A DNA stretch of 7,771 nt, taken from NCBI GenBank assembly GCA_013329295.1, contig DUKP01000010.1, positions 1 through 7,771 on the forward strand, in the 5' to 3' direction. The notes under the pieces were generated by a model. The model had not been told where the DNA came from. It saw only the letters and a list, made by a program, of their open reading frames with translations, and made no database searches. This document shows, piece after piece, positions 1-6,914 of this stretch. The stretch's first letter is position 1; each line of letters begins with the position of its first letter. A program made the position numbers and the translations under genes. The stretch comes from Candidatus Poseidoniaceae archaeon (lineage in GTDB: Archaea; Thermoplasmatota; Poseidoniia; Poseidoniales; Poseidoniaceae).

Positions 1-115
1 AATCATCTAATTTCTCATCCGGAGTATCAGAGGAATCATCTCCTCCTCCGAAGCACCCAGCCATGGGCATTGTAATCATCAGCAGGCAAAATAGTAGAGC
101 AATGGGTCTCTTCAT
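1..115 (-). CDS. Predicted lipoprotein, N-terminal fragment (runs off left edge)
   Basis: Only the first 38 codons are inside the window, starting at ATG 115-113; the frame stays open to the edge. The peptide begins MKRPIALLFCLLMITMPMAG followed by C, which gives a short basic N-region, a hydrophobic stretch of about 14 residues and a lipobox (M-A-G-C, Cys21). After the cysteine comes FGGG and then an acidic, serine-rich linker (DDSSDTPDE). This is the usual arrangement of a secreted protein cleaved before Cys21, lipid-anchored to the outer face of the membrane and held off it by a flexible tether. The functional domain lies beyond the window, so a binding-protein or enzyme role cannot be chosen. 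No Shine-Dalgarno sequence precedes the ATG. It lies just downstream of the tRNA-Leu on the same strand. The lipoprotein call is fairly secure; the function is unknown. Confidence 0.75.
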   Translation of the reverse strand, partial: MKRPIALLFCLLMITMPMAGCFGGGDDSSDTPDEKLDD

Positions 116-171
116 AGTGGCAAGAAAAATTATGATAGCCAATTAACATTTAGGACATATAGAATACAGGT

Positions 172-180
172 GAATAAAAT
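172..180 (-). terminator. Possible T-rich terminator after tRNA-Leu
   Basis: Directly after the encoded CCA of the tRNA, the minus strand reads ATTTTATTC. Short T-runs are commonly sufficient for archaeal RNA polymerase termination. There is no hairpin other than the tRNA itself. The assignment rests on position and T content only. Confidence 0.3.
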
Positions 181-182
181 CA

Positions 183-269
183 TGGTGCGGGGAGCAGGAT
201 TCGAACCTGCGAACCGATAAGGAATGGGACCTAAACCCACCGCCGTTGACCAAGCTGGGCGATCCCCGC
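183..269 (-). tRNA. tRNA-Leu (anticodon UAG), CCA encoded
   Basis: The minus strand folds as a type II tRNA. The acceptor stem pairs GCGGGGA (269-263) with TCCCCGC (193-187). The D stem is GCC/GGC around a loop containing TTGGTC. The anticodon stem is GTGGG/CCCAT with one G-U pair, and the 7-base loop TTTAGGT carries anticodon UAG at 233-231. A 13-base variable region is followed by a T arm GCAGG/CCTGC with loop TTCGAAT. The discriminator base is A (186), as in leucine tRNAs, and CCA is genomically encoded at 185-183. The UAG anticodon reads CUN codons, chiefly CUA. No intron is present. The variable arm is short and pairs only weakly, but the D-arm and anticodon-arm layout still fit archaeal tRNA-Leu best. 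Confidence 0.93.
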
Positions 270-298
270 GCAAAGGGAATGGCGTCATCTCTATCATT

Positions 299-309
299 TC
301 AAATAAACG
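299..309 (-). promoter_or_regulatory. Possible TATA box for tRNA-Leu
   Basis: The minus strand carries GTTTATTTG between the copZ stop codon and the tRNA. Its centre near 304 would place the transcript start about 9 bases before the mature tRNA 5' end. Co-transcription with copZ is the alternative. Confidence 0.35.
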
Positions 310-310
310 C

Positions 311-523
311 TTACTCAGATGCTACGAAACCAGCGTTATTGACTATGATAATTAAATGCTCAGCGGTCAATTTTTCTGTTGTTGTAATGACTCCAGAATT
401 AGATTCAAAAGATACATTGGCATTAACAACTTCTGGATTTTGCTCAAGAACCCTTTTCACTCTACTCGAACAACCACCGCAAGTCATGCCTTGGATTGAT
501 AATTTGTGAACTCTTTCACTCAT
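311..523 (-). CDS. copZ: CopZ-like copper chaperone (heavy-metal-associated domain)
   Basis: This 70-residue protein is a single HMA domain, the full usual length of CopZ/Atx1 chaperones. The metal site is the loop GMTCGGC (residues 12-18), with Cys15 and Cys18 as the expected Cu(I) ligands. The pattern is strand (VHKLSI), helix (SSRVKRVLEQ), strand (VVNANVSF), strand (GVITTT), helix (TAEHLIIIVNNAG), the classic beta-alpha-beta-beta-alpha-beta order. The start at ATG 523-521 is the only one that keeps the first beta strand. In this family the chaperone carries Cu(I) in the cytoplasm and hands it to the N-terminal HMA domain of CopA. Here the gene sits 46 bases downstream of copA on the same strand, which supports that partnership. 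No Shine-Dalgarno sequence is visible, so translation may be leaderless from its own TATA-like box, or coupled to a copA transcript. Other soft metals are possible but less likely given the neighbouring pump. Confidence 0.9.
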   Translation of the reverse strand: MSERVHKLSIQGMTCGGCSSRVKRVLEQNPEVVNANVSFESNSGVITTTEKLTAEHLIIIVNNAGFVASE

Positions 524-530
524 GATAAAC

Positions 531-546
531 TGTCATTATAGTGACA
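531..546. promoter_or_regulatory. Operator-like palindrome in front of copZ
   Basis: The sequence TGTCATTATAGTGACA has perfect 5-base arms (TGTCA/TGACA) and a central TATA, with one mismatched pair between. It sits 8 to 23 bases upstream of the copZ start, between a candidate TATA box and the likely transcript start. A bound regulator there would block transcription. No regulator gene is visible in the window, so its identity is unknown; a metal-responsive repressor is inference. Confidence 0.4.
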
Positions 547-558
547 TTTATCTCTTTG
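545..558 (-). promoter_or_regulatory. Candidate BRE/TATA element for copZ
   Basis: The minus strand reads CAAAGAGATAAATG. The AT-rich core, centred near 549, lies about 26 bases before the copZ ATG, the spacing expected for a leaderless archaeal transcript. A purine-rich BRE-like CAAAG precedes it. Confidence 0.4.
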
Positions 559-569
559 TATGTCAAATT

Positions 570-2840
570 TCAAATTTTAACCGGATTCCACCATCGTAAG
601 ATTAGGGAGTTAGTAACTACACTTACTGAAGAGAGTGCCATCGCAGCAGCAGCGAATGCTGGGGGCAACAAGAAACCAGTCACAGGCAACATGATTCCCA
701 AAGCCAATGGAATTCCAAGAGTATTGTAAGAGAAAGCCCAAGCAAGATTGGTTCTAATTCTACGCATGGTGGCCTTACCAAGTTCAACAGATGAAACAGC
801 ATCGATCAAATCGTTACGAATAAGCACAAAGTCTGCAGCATCAAGAGCAATGTCAGAACCTGCACCCATCGCGATTCCAACATCAGCAACACTTAGAGCT
901 GCAGCATCATTGATTCCATCGCCAACCATAATTACCTTCTTGCCATCATTCTGTAGAGATTTAATTTCCCCAACCTTTTCATCTGGTTTAACATTAGCAA
1001 TTACCGTTGTTATGCCAACTTTTTCAGCGACTGTGGCCGCAGATTGTTGATTATCTCCAGTCAACATTACCACTTCTATACCCATTTGCTTAGCACGCTT
1101 AACGGCCAAGGAAGAAGTATCTCTTACTAAATCGCTGAATTCGATCCAACCAAGAAGACGGGACCCAATACAAACAAATACCATTGAGGAACCTTTACTG
1201 GTCGCTTTTTCTATGCTCTGATTTAATTCTGTATTGAATTCAACACCACATTCAGCCATCAATTCTTGATTACCTGCTGCTGCTATTTGGCCATCAAACT
1301 CTCCAACCATGCCCATGCCAGGCATAGTTCGAATATCGCTAATTGACACTTTTTCTTTGGTGACATTTGACCATGAAGTAATAATTGCTGCAGATAATGG
1401 ATGATTAGATTCTTGTTCAAGAGCAGCAGCTATGGAAAGGATTTCTTTAACTTCACAATCAAGAATTTCGATATGACTGACCTTTGGTCTGCCCAACGTA
1501 ACAGTACCGGTTTTGTCAACAACCATCACATCACATTTGTGAACCGACTCTAGAGCATCGATTCCTTTGATTAGTAGACCATGCTTTGCGCCAACACTAG
1601 TACCAACAACCAGAGCAATTGGCGTCGCCAATCCTAATGCACATGGGCAAGCAATTACAAGGGTAGAAATGATGACCATCAATGCTAACTCAAATCCTGA
1701 ATTCATTGGATTATCTACCCAAGTGTGGCCGATAGTTGACCAAAATAAGCCTCCAATAATTGCCAGTAGTACGACGACTGGAACGAATATTGCTGATATT
1801 TTGTCGACCAATTTCTGAATTGGTGCTTTTCCGGCTTGAGCATCTTCAACCAATCGAATAATATTAGAAATCAATGAATCATCAGCAAGTTTGGTTGTTC
1901 GAACGAATATTGTTCCATCAAGTACAATAGTGCCCGCATAGACTTCCTCTCCACTTTTCTTCCTAATTGGATAGGCTTCACCAGTCATGGTAGATTCATC
2001 GATACTTGCTTTACAATCCTCCAATATTCCATCTATTGGTATTGTTTCACCGGTTAGTACTTTGATCAAACTTTGCGACTTCACAACTGTGGTTGAAACC
2101 ATTTCAGTATAGTCATCTTCGGCGACAATTCTGGCTTGATTTGGCTGCAAACTCATCAGTGAATGAATTGCATCAGTTGCCTTCAATTTAGCAGCCGCTT
2201 CAAGATAATTGCCAAGCAATACAAAACCGATTATGAACACAACACCATCAAAAAAGACATGTTCTGCATTAGTGAAGATTTCTGGCATCTGCGAAAAATT
2301 TCCAGCCAAAACCACTGCTAAGGACCAAAAAAATGCTACACTAGTCCCTAAGTGAATCAGCACATCCATGTTTGCAGTACCACGCCGAATTGATTTCCAA
2401 GCGTTGGTATGGAAAGACATACCAGACCAAAAATAAACAGGTAAAGTCATGATTAAGGCATAGAAAAGCCGAGCATCAAAGCCCGCAAATCCACCCATGT
2501 CATCTGCAAACATAGTTAGGTAAATTGTTGGTAAGGCAAGCAATAGTGCAAGCCCAGCCTTACGGCCTTCATCAGTGACCTGTTGAGCCATACGTTCTCT
2601 GAGAGGTTCAGATTCACTTTGTCGTGTTGCTGAAAAACCGCCTTGATTTACCACCTCAATAATTCCATCAACTATTTCCTCAGTTGGTGATTTGTTAAGT
2701 TGAATACTAGCAGAGTTTAGCGCCAAGTTCACTGCGACAGCCTTGACGCTGTCAACGCTTCCAACGATTTTCTCTACCGAAGCAACGCAGGCAGCACAAC
2801 TCATGCCGCCAACATCAAGTCTTAACAAATCGCCAGTCAT
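570..2840 (-). CDS. copA: Copper-exporting P1B-type ATPase (CopA)
   Basis: An ATP-driven pump that moves Cu(I) out of the cytoplasm across the cell membrane. Numbered from an upstream in-frame ATG at 2855-2853, the 761-residue protein has an N-terminal HMA domain with CAAC (20-23), an actuator motif TGE (291-293) and the membrane metal site CPC (403-405). The catalytic DKTGT has phosphorylated Asp447; the P1B marker HP is at 485-486, with TGDN (599-602) and GDGIND (645-650). YN at 710-711 and MALSS at 739-743 match the other transmembrane ligands of Cu(I) pumps (P1B-1) rather than Zn/Cd or Co pumps. Length is normal. I prefer the start at ATG 2840 (756 residues): a TATA box at 2873-2866 places transcription start near it, too late for ATG 2855. 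The loop before the actuator (about 252-276) lacks the usual GD and PGE, reading LTGE. The gene is followed by copZ, forming an export module. Confidence 0.96.
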   Translation of the reverse strand: MTGDLLRLDVGGMSCAACVASVEKIVGSVDSVKAVAVNLALNSASIQLNKSPTEEIVDGIIEVVNQGGFSATRQSESEPLRERMAQQVTDEGRKAGLALLLALPTIYLTMFADDMGGFAGFDARLFYALIMTLPVYFWSGMSFHTNAWKSIRRGTANMDVLIHLGTSVAFFWSLAVVLAGNFSQMPEIFTNAEHVFFDGVVFIIGFVLLGNYLEAAAKLKATDAIHSLMSLQPNQARIVAEDDYTEMVSTTVVKSQSLIKVLTGETIPIDGILEDCKASIDESTMTGEAYPIRKKSGEEVYAGTIVLDGTIFVRTTKLADDSLISNIIRLVEDAQAGKAPIQKLVDKISAIFVPVVVLLAIIGGLFWSTIGHTWVDNPMNSGFELALMVIISTLVIACPCALGLATPIALVVGTSVGAKHGLLIKGIDALESVHKCDVMVVDKTGTVTLGRPKVSHIEILDCEVKEILSIAAALEQESNHPLSAAIITSWSNVTKEKVSISDIRTMPGMGMVGEFDGQIAAAGNQELMAECGVEFNTELNQSIEKATSKGSSMVFVCIGSRLLGWIEFSDLVRDTSSLAVKRAKQMGIEVVMLTGDNQQSAATVAEKVGITTVIANVKPDEKVGEIKSLQNDGKKVIMVGDGINDAAALSVADVGIAMGAGSDIALDAADFVLIRNDLIDAVSSVELGKATMRRIRTNLAWAFSYNTLGIPLALGIMLPVTGFLLPPAFAAAAMALSSVSVVTNSLILRWWNPVKI

Positions 2841-2865
2841 TTCTACACCGCACATTATTCAAATC

Positions 2866-2873
2866 AATATAAA
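2866..2873 (-). promoter_or_regulatory. TATA box for copA
   Basis: The minus strand reads TTTATATT in the short gap after the exoribonuclease stop codon. Its centre is about 30 bases before ATG 2840-2838 but only about 15 before ATG 2855-2853. This supports a separate copA transcript with a leader of at most a few bases, beginning at the second ATG. No Shine-Dalgarno sequence precedes either ATG. Confidence 0.55.
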
Positions 2874-2891
2874 CCATTTTATTTTACAAAA

Positions 2892-5216
2892 TTACTTCGG
2901 AGCAAGGTCCAAAGAACCACTCCAAATATCGATACCTCGTAGCCTACAAGGGTATTTTTGACCTAATTTAGCAATCAATCTAAAATCACCATTTTGATCT
3001 GGCTCAGCACTTCTAACTTCAAGTCCATTTTCATCAATATTAAGTCGTTGCTTTGAACCCATTTGGCGAAGATGCATACGTCCTTGTATTGCCCCATCAT
3101 CGTTCAAGTCCAAAAATACCCAAGGAGTTCTAAGGCCAACAATTCTTGCAGGCCACGATTTTTCAATTACTGAAGGATAGATATTTTCTGAGGTAGAATC
3201 AATTTCACCACCCCTTAACAGATGAATATGATAGGCATTAGCAACCAGTTCCCATTCAATGTATTTTGCAAGCACAGATTGGTTGCTACAATGTTCGGAA
3301 ATTTTAGTGGTTTCCTCCTCGTCATGTGGCCAATCTTGTCCTTTAATAATCGCCTTTAATTGACGATGTGCCACCAAATCCGGATATCTTCTAATCGGGC
3401 TGGTAAAGTGCACATAAGCATCTAAATTTAGACCAAAATGGCCTAGATTTTCCGTGGAATAATTCGCCCGTTGCATCAATTGGAACAAACCTTGGTCAAC
3501 GATTCGCCTTGTAGTATCATCAAGACTTGAGGCTTTATTTTGTGCAACCATCAATGAATCAAGAATATCTTGTCGGGCATCAGGGTCCAGCACATTGGAT
3601 AAGTATGGTGCGACATCTGATGATTTAGCAGGGCTTTCAACCTGTTTTGGTAAAGCCTCAATTGTAGTATTTGCCCATGCTCCTAAGAGGTTTGATAGCT
3701 CCTCAGAATCAGATTGGCCATGAGTTTTTAGTGATGGCATTGGCAACTCAATATCAACTTTCAAAGCTGCTAATTTTGCATTCAATTCTTTGACTTCAGT
3801 AGAGTCGGGTGGTGCGTGACATCGCCAAGGTAGTGGAGCGCCAGCCTTGCCAAGCATATGTCCAACACATGCATTGGTTGCAACCATGAAGGACTCGATC
3901 ATTCTTGTAGCATCGGTTGGCCATTTCACCAAGACTTTGATCTGTTCATCTGGTAATATTCTAGGTCGCATTTCAGCATTAGAAATGTTCAATCTAACTT
4001 CTCTTGCTTGCCATTTTTCTGCTAGCGCGAACATATTAGCGAATTTATCATTGCCAATAGCGTCTTCATATGCTAGATTTTGAGTAACTCTAATTACTGC
4101 TTCATAGGCTTTTGAATCTACAATTTCTCCATCTTTATTCAATTCCATGGCTACTACCATCGCTAACCGATCTACATCTTCCCTAAGCGAACATAAATTA
4201 TCAGCCAAACGAGGTGGTAACATTGGAAGCACAGTATGTGGCAAGTAAACCGAAGTTGCTCTTGCTCTTGCAGAATTATCTAGACGAGTGTCTTTCTGAA
4301 CATAATGAGCAACATCAGCGATTGCTACCCAAAGGGTTGAAACACCATCTTTTTCTATCAAACAAACAGCATCATCAAAGTCCTTTGCATCATTTGGGTC
4401 GATAGTAACAAAGGGCAGATGACGCAAATCTTCTCTTCCATCTTTGACTGCTGAATCACCATCTACTTCAGATTGCAAATTGCTGTGCTCGACTAATTGT
4501 TCATCATAATATCTCGGGAAAGGGTTACGGCCATCTCGCTTTCTTGCAGCTAATCTTAAATCAAGTAATTCAGCAATGGTAATTTTTTGGTTTTGTAAAA
4601 GTAACAAAGTAATGCTTGGCATTGAATCTTGAAATCTAAAACCACATCTTGCGTCGGCAAATTTACTGATTTCTCTTTCCAGATCGAACTTTCCCCATCG
4701 TGTTAAACCCTCATCATTGAGCGATAATTCACTTGGCATTTTCTTGCCATTAATCATTGCAAGCCATGCATTTTCTACAATTAAATATCGAGATTTATCA
4801 GCATCATTTTCTAATATTGGTGGGCCTTGAAACAATTCTTTTGATTTACTTTGGCGCTGAAAAAATGCTTGCCAAAGGTCTATTGAGGCTTTAATTTCAT
4901 CAATTTCTTGTTTTGTCCGAAGAGTTACTGACCTTTTTTTATCGGTTGAAAAAAATTGATTTTGCTTTCTTATTTCTGCTAACGATTGGTCAAGTTTGGC
5001 GCGAAACACGCGTTCAGATTTTGGCTCTTTAGCGAATCTTTGACTTAGATTCTCTGCTCTAATAACTAGTTCAGCAATCGACTGGGCATCCCAAGATTTC
5101 TCCCATAACTCTTGATTATCACCAATAGCCACAGACATTCGCTTCCACAAACGCTCCCCTTCACTTAGTTGTGGCCCCTTAGGTTGTTTGTTGCGACGAT
5201 TGTGTTTCTTTGACAT
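2892..5216 (-). CDS. rnr: RNB-domain 3'-5' exoribonuclease (RNase R/RNase II family)
   Basis: A hydrolytic enzyme that degrades RNA from the 3' end to mononucleotides in the cytoplasm. Numbered from an upstream ATG at 5249, the RNB domain starts near residue 275. The metal-binding cluster TIDPNDAKDFDD carries Asp284, 290, 292 and 293, all retained, and the family signature HFTSPIRRYPDLVAHRQ is at 614-629. An S1-like OB domain follows at about 697-783 (ARIVGL, GRMH, SLDL). The N-terminal 270 residues are charged and mostly helical in appearance; I see no typical cold-shock domains. Between about 510 and 580 the catalytic domain is longer than in E. coli RNase R. I choose ATG 5216-5214 (774 residues): the peptide then begins MSKKHNRRNK, a GTGA precedes it by 4 bases, and the gene starts 4 bases after the dnaJ stop. 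The longer start would overlap dnaJ by 29 bases without a ribosome binding site. Probably co-transcribed with dnaJ. Confidence 0.92.
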   Translation of the reverse strand: MSKKHNRRNKQPKGPQLSEGERLWKRMSVAIGDNQELWEKSWDAQSIAELVIRAENLSQRFAKEPKSERVFRAKLDQSLAEIRKQNQFFSTDKKRSVTLRTKQEIDEIKASIDLWQAFFQRQSKSKELFQGPPILENDADKSRYLIVENAWLAMINGKKMPSELSLNDEGLTRWGKFDLEREISKFADARCGFRFQDSMPSITLLLLQNQKITIAELLDLRLAARKRDGRNPFPRYYDEQLVEHSNLQSEVDGDSAVKDGREDLRHLPFVTIDPNDAKDFDDAVCLIEKDGVSTLWVAIADVAHYVQKDTRLDNSARARATSVYLPHTVLPMLPPRLADNLCSLREDVDRLAMVVAMELNKDGEIVDSKAYEAVIRVTQNLAYEDAIGNDKFANMFALAEKWQAREVRLNISNAEMRPRILPDEQIKVLVKWPTDATRMIESFMVATNACVGHMLGKAGAPLPWRCHAPPDSTEVKELNAKLAALKVDIELPMPSLKTHGQSDSEELSNLLGAWANTTIEALPKQVESPAKSSDVAPYLSNVLDPDARQDILDSLMVAQNKASSLDDTTRRIVDQGLFQLMQRANYSTENLGHFGLNLDAYVHFTSPIRRYPDLVAHRQLKAIIKGQDWPHDEEETTKISEHCSNQSVLAKYIEWELVANAYHIHLLRGGEIDSTSENIYPSVIEKSWPARIVGLRTPWVFLDLNDDGAIQGRMHLRQMGSKQRLNIDENGLEVRSAEPDQNGDFRLIAKLGQKYPCRLRGIDIWSGSLDLAPK

Positions 5217-5220
5217 AATC

Positions 5221-6150
5221 TCACAATCCAGTTTCTCGCAATTTTTCAAGAGCTTTTTTCTGTTTTACAGACAAATCTTCACTCTCAAGCAAAATGAATT
5301 CTAAGTCTAGGTCTCCACCTTGAATGCCTGCTCCACTCATCCTTCGACGATCTCCAACTCGGGTATTTGGTGAGACAGTCAACAATCCTTGTTTACCAGA
5401 TGGCAGTTTCACTTCGACTTTACCTCCAAGCATCAATGTGCTGTAAGCGGTTTGGACTTCTTGAATTAGATTGTCACCATCCCAGTAGCGGCCTTCGCCA
5501 GCATCGATTCGAATAGTCAATAATACATCACCAGCATCACCTTCAGGATGGTCGTGACCCTGCCCTTTCATGCGTTTGATAGTACCGTGTTTAACTCCAG
5601 GCTCAAGTTTAGTTTTCATGGTTACAGTTTTTGGCTCCATTGTTCCCATTGAATTTGGTTTTAGGCGTTTGAAAGTGAATGAGAAAGTCCCACCTTGCTC
5701 GGCTTCAGCAACCGTGATATCGATACTTACTTTGATGTCACTACCTTTAGGCCTAGAGGCTCGCTGAGAAGTTGTTCGATGTCCACTTCTGGCACCAAAT
5801 GGATTGCCACCCATGCCTCCTCTCATGCCACCAGAAAACATCTGGCCGAGTACATCTTCAAAGCCGCCACCCATATTACCAAAATTGACACCACCTCTAC
5901 CGCCACCGAACATATTAGCCATCTGCTGTTGTTGGTCATATTCACGCCTTGATTCAGCTGTGCCGATTTTATCATGAGCTGCTTGAACCTGTTTGAATTT
6001 AGCCTCTGCACCCGCATCATCTGGATTCCTATCTGGATGAAATTGCCTTGCCTTTTTGCGAAACGCTCGTTTGATTTCGGCGTCACTAGCATCTTTGCCA
6101 ACGCCAAGTACTCGGTAAGGGTCCGCCTCCGCCATTGGTTGGGCTTCCAC
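5221..6150 (-). CDS. DnaJ-family co-chaperone without zinc finger (type II, CbpA-like)
   Basis: A J-domain protein that would bind unfolded clients and stimulate ATP hydrolysis by a DnaK/Hsp70 in the cytoplasm. The 309-residue protein has a J domain at about 10-73 with HPD at 38-40, and a Gly/Phe/Met-rich linker at about 80-120. Two C-terminal substrate-binding beta domains follow (about 137-217 and 218-290), then a charged C-terminal tail. The four CxxCxGxG repeats of DnaJ are absent and replaced by a short loop near 162-175, so this is the CbpA/type II layout. The start shown is GTG 6150-6148, with GAGGT ending 6 bases upstream, the same spacing as at secE. ATG 6135-6133 (304 residues) is the alternative and also keeps the whole J domain. 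The gene is followed 4 bases later by the RNB exonuclease. No dnaK or grpE is in the window. Confidence 0.92.
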   Translation of the reverse strand: MEAQPMAEADPYRVLGVGKDASDAEIKRAFRKKARQFHPDRNPDDAGAEAKFKQVQAAHDKIGTAESRREYDQQQQMANMFGGGRGGVNFGNMGGGFEDVLGQMFSGGMRGGMGGNPFGARSGHRTTSQRASRPKGSDIKVSIDITVAEAEQGGTFSFTFKRLKPNSMGTMEPKTVTMKTKLEPGVKHGTIKRMKGQGHDHPEGDAGDVLLTIRIDAGEGRYWDGDNLIQEVQTAYSTLMLGGKVEVKLPSGKQGLLTVSPNTRVGDRRRMSGAGIQGGDLDLEFILLESEDLSVKQKKALEKLRETGL

Positions 6151-6272
6151 ACCTCTACCTCATCAATATTAGCAGGGGTTAATTTGCTAATTATGGGGGA
6201 AATTAGTTTTATTTGTGAGCCGACGCGATTATATTTGATAGGCAATTGGCGTGACAAGCCAGAGGTTGTACC
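6151..6272. promoter_or_regulatory. Divergent promoter region between dnaJ and secE
   Basis: This 122-base gap separates head-to-head genes. For the minus-strand dnaJ there are two TATA-like candidates: ATAATTA at 6194-6188, which fits a short leader carrying GAGGT before GTG 6150, and TAATATT at 6171-6165, which fits ATG 6135 instead. For secE the TATA box is at 6229-6236. No RNA gene or further ORF is seen. Confidence 0.5.
6229..6236 (+). promoter_or_regulatory. TATA box for secE-spt5
   Basis: TTATATTT, centred 40 bases before the secE ATG, predicts a transcript start near 6259 and a leader of about 14 bases. That leader contains GAGGT (6262-6266), a Shine-Dalgarno sequence 6 bases from the ATG. 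Confidence 0.55.
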
Positions 6273-6545
6273 ATGTCCAACGAAACTGAGAAAAAGCGTT
6301 CCTTCGAGGATAGAGTTCAGGACCGTCAAGACTGGATTGAGTCCCAATTTAGACGAATTTCACGCGGTTCTTGGGCTAGAATTATTCGAATGGCTCGTAA
6401 GCCTTCGCCACAAGAATTCAAGCAAACCAGTATAGTTTGTGGAATCGGCTTATTCGTCTTAGGTGCGATTGGTTTCGGACTACTTGTTCTAATGGACAAC
6501 TTCTTCCCTTGGTTAATCCACGACGTAATTGGAATTGGAAACTAA
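6273..6545 (+). CDS. secE: Protein translocase subunit SecE (Sec61 gamma/Sss1 type)
   Basis: A small tail-anchored membrane protein that clamps the two halves of SecY in the protein-export channel. The 90-residue product has a charged amphipathic N-terminal part (1-50), the conserved hinge motif ARKPSPQEFKQTS (41-53) and one transmembrane segment at about 52-74 (IVCGIGLFVLGAIGFGLLVL). This is the expected single-span architecture of archaeal SecE. The N-terminal roughly 30 residues (EKKRSFEDRVQDRQDWIESQ) are somewhat longer and more charged than in minimal archaeal SecE, which is about 60 residues. The start at ATG 6273 is supported by GAGGT 6 bases upstream. spt5 follows after 18 bases, the ancient secE-nusG/spt5 pairing found in bacteria and archaea, so the two genes are probably one transcription unit. 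secY is not in the window. Confidence 0.92.
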   Translation: MSNETEKKRSFEDRVQDRQDWIESQFRRISRGSWARIIRMARKPSPQEFKQTSIVCGIGLFVLGAIGFGLLVLMDNFFPWLIHDVIGIGN

Positions 6546-6553
6546 GTTTGATG

Positions 6554-6558
6554 GGTGA
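6554..6558 (+). promoter_or_regulatory. Ribosome binding site of spt5
   Basis: GGTGA lies 5 bases before ATG 6564, an optimal Shine-Dalgarno position. This favours ATG 6564 over the in-frame GTG at 6555, which is part of the GGTGA itself. Confidence 0.6.
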
Positions 6559-6563
6559 GATAT

Positions 6564-6914
6564 ATGGTAGAAGCATTCGTTGCGTTTGTAAGGTTTGAAG
6601 AAAAATTGCTATTGTTGCGTAGAAACAAATCCGATGATGATTTCCCTGCTCTATGGGATGGTGTATGGGGTATTGCTGATACCCAAGAAGAAGTTCTAGC
6701 AAGAGTTGCTGAGGCAACCAGCATCCCTGTAGAGAATCTACATTTCCATTCCACTGGTCCAGAACGCGGTATAGATATGGGTCGTTCTTTGGTCGATGTA
6801 ATGCCGATCTTGGTAGTTTCATCTTCTGATGAAGTAACTCCAACTGGCAGATACAGCGAGCATGAGTGGGTAGACCCTGGTGCAATACAGAATTACAACT
6901 GTATCTTTTCCAAT
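6564..6914 (+). other. Nudix-like domain with degenerate catalytic box (N-terminal part of spt5)
   Basis: The order of elements matches small Nudix hydrolases: a first beta strand with VAFV, a strand ending LLLLRRN, then W-D-G-V-W-G at the start of the box, and a late EHEWVDP that matches the common EYRWVDP strand. Within the box the acidic residues that bind Mg2+ are missing (RVAEAT for REUxEE) and about three residues are deleted. I infer a binding or structural module rather than an enzyme. Confidence 0.6.

Noticed and set aside
2856..2891. Possible strong terminator between the exoribonuclease and copA
   Set aside because: Only a four-base T-run is present and there is no stem; read-through into copA is quite possible.
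6179..6200. Repeated TTAATT/TAATTA with flanking GGGG in the dnaJ-secE gap
   Set aside because: The arms are direct or partial and do not form a consistent inverted repeat; best explained as AT-rich promoter sequence.
5823..6347. Minus-strand open frame of 174 codons overlapping dnaJ and the divergent promoter region
   Set aside because: It overlaps the dnaJ N-terminus in another frame and covers the secE start on the opposite strand; its translation shows no domain and has low-complexity, rare-residue composition.
5974..6435. Plus-strand open frame of 153 codons across the dnaJ-secE gap
   Set aside because: It is antisense to the J domain and overlaps secE out of frame; no ribosome binding site or recognisable domain.
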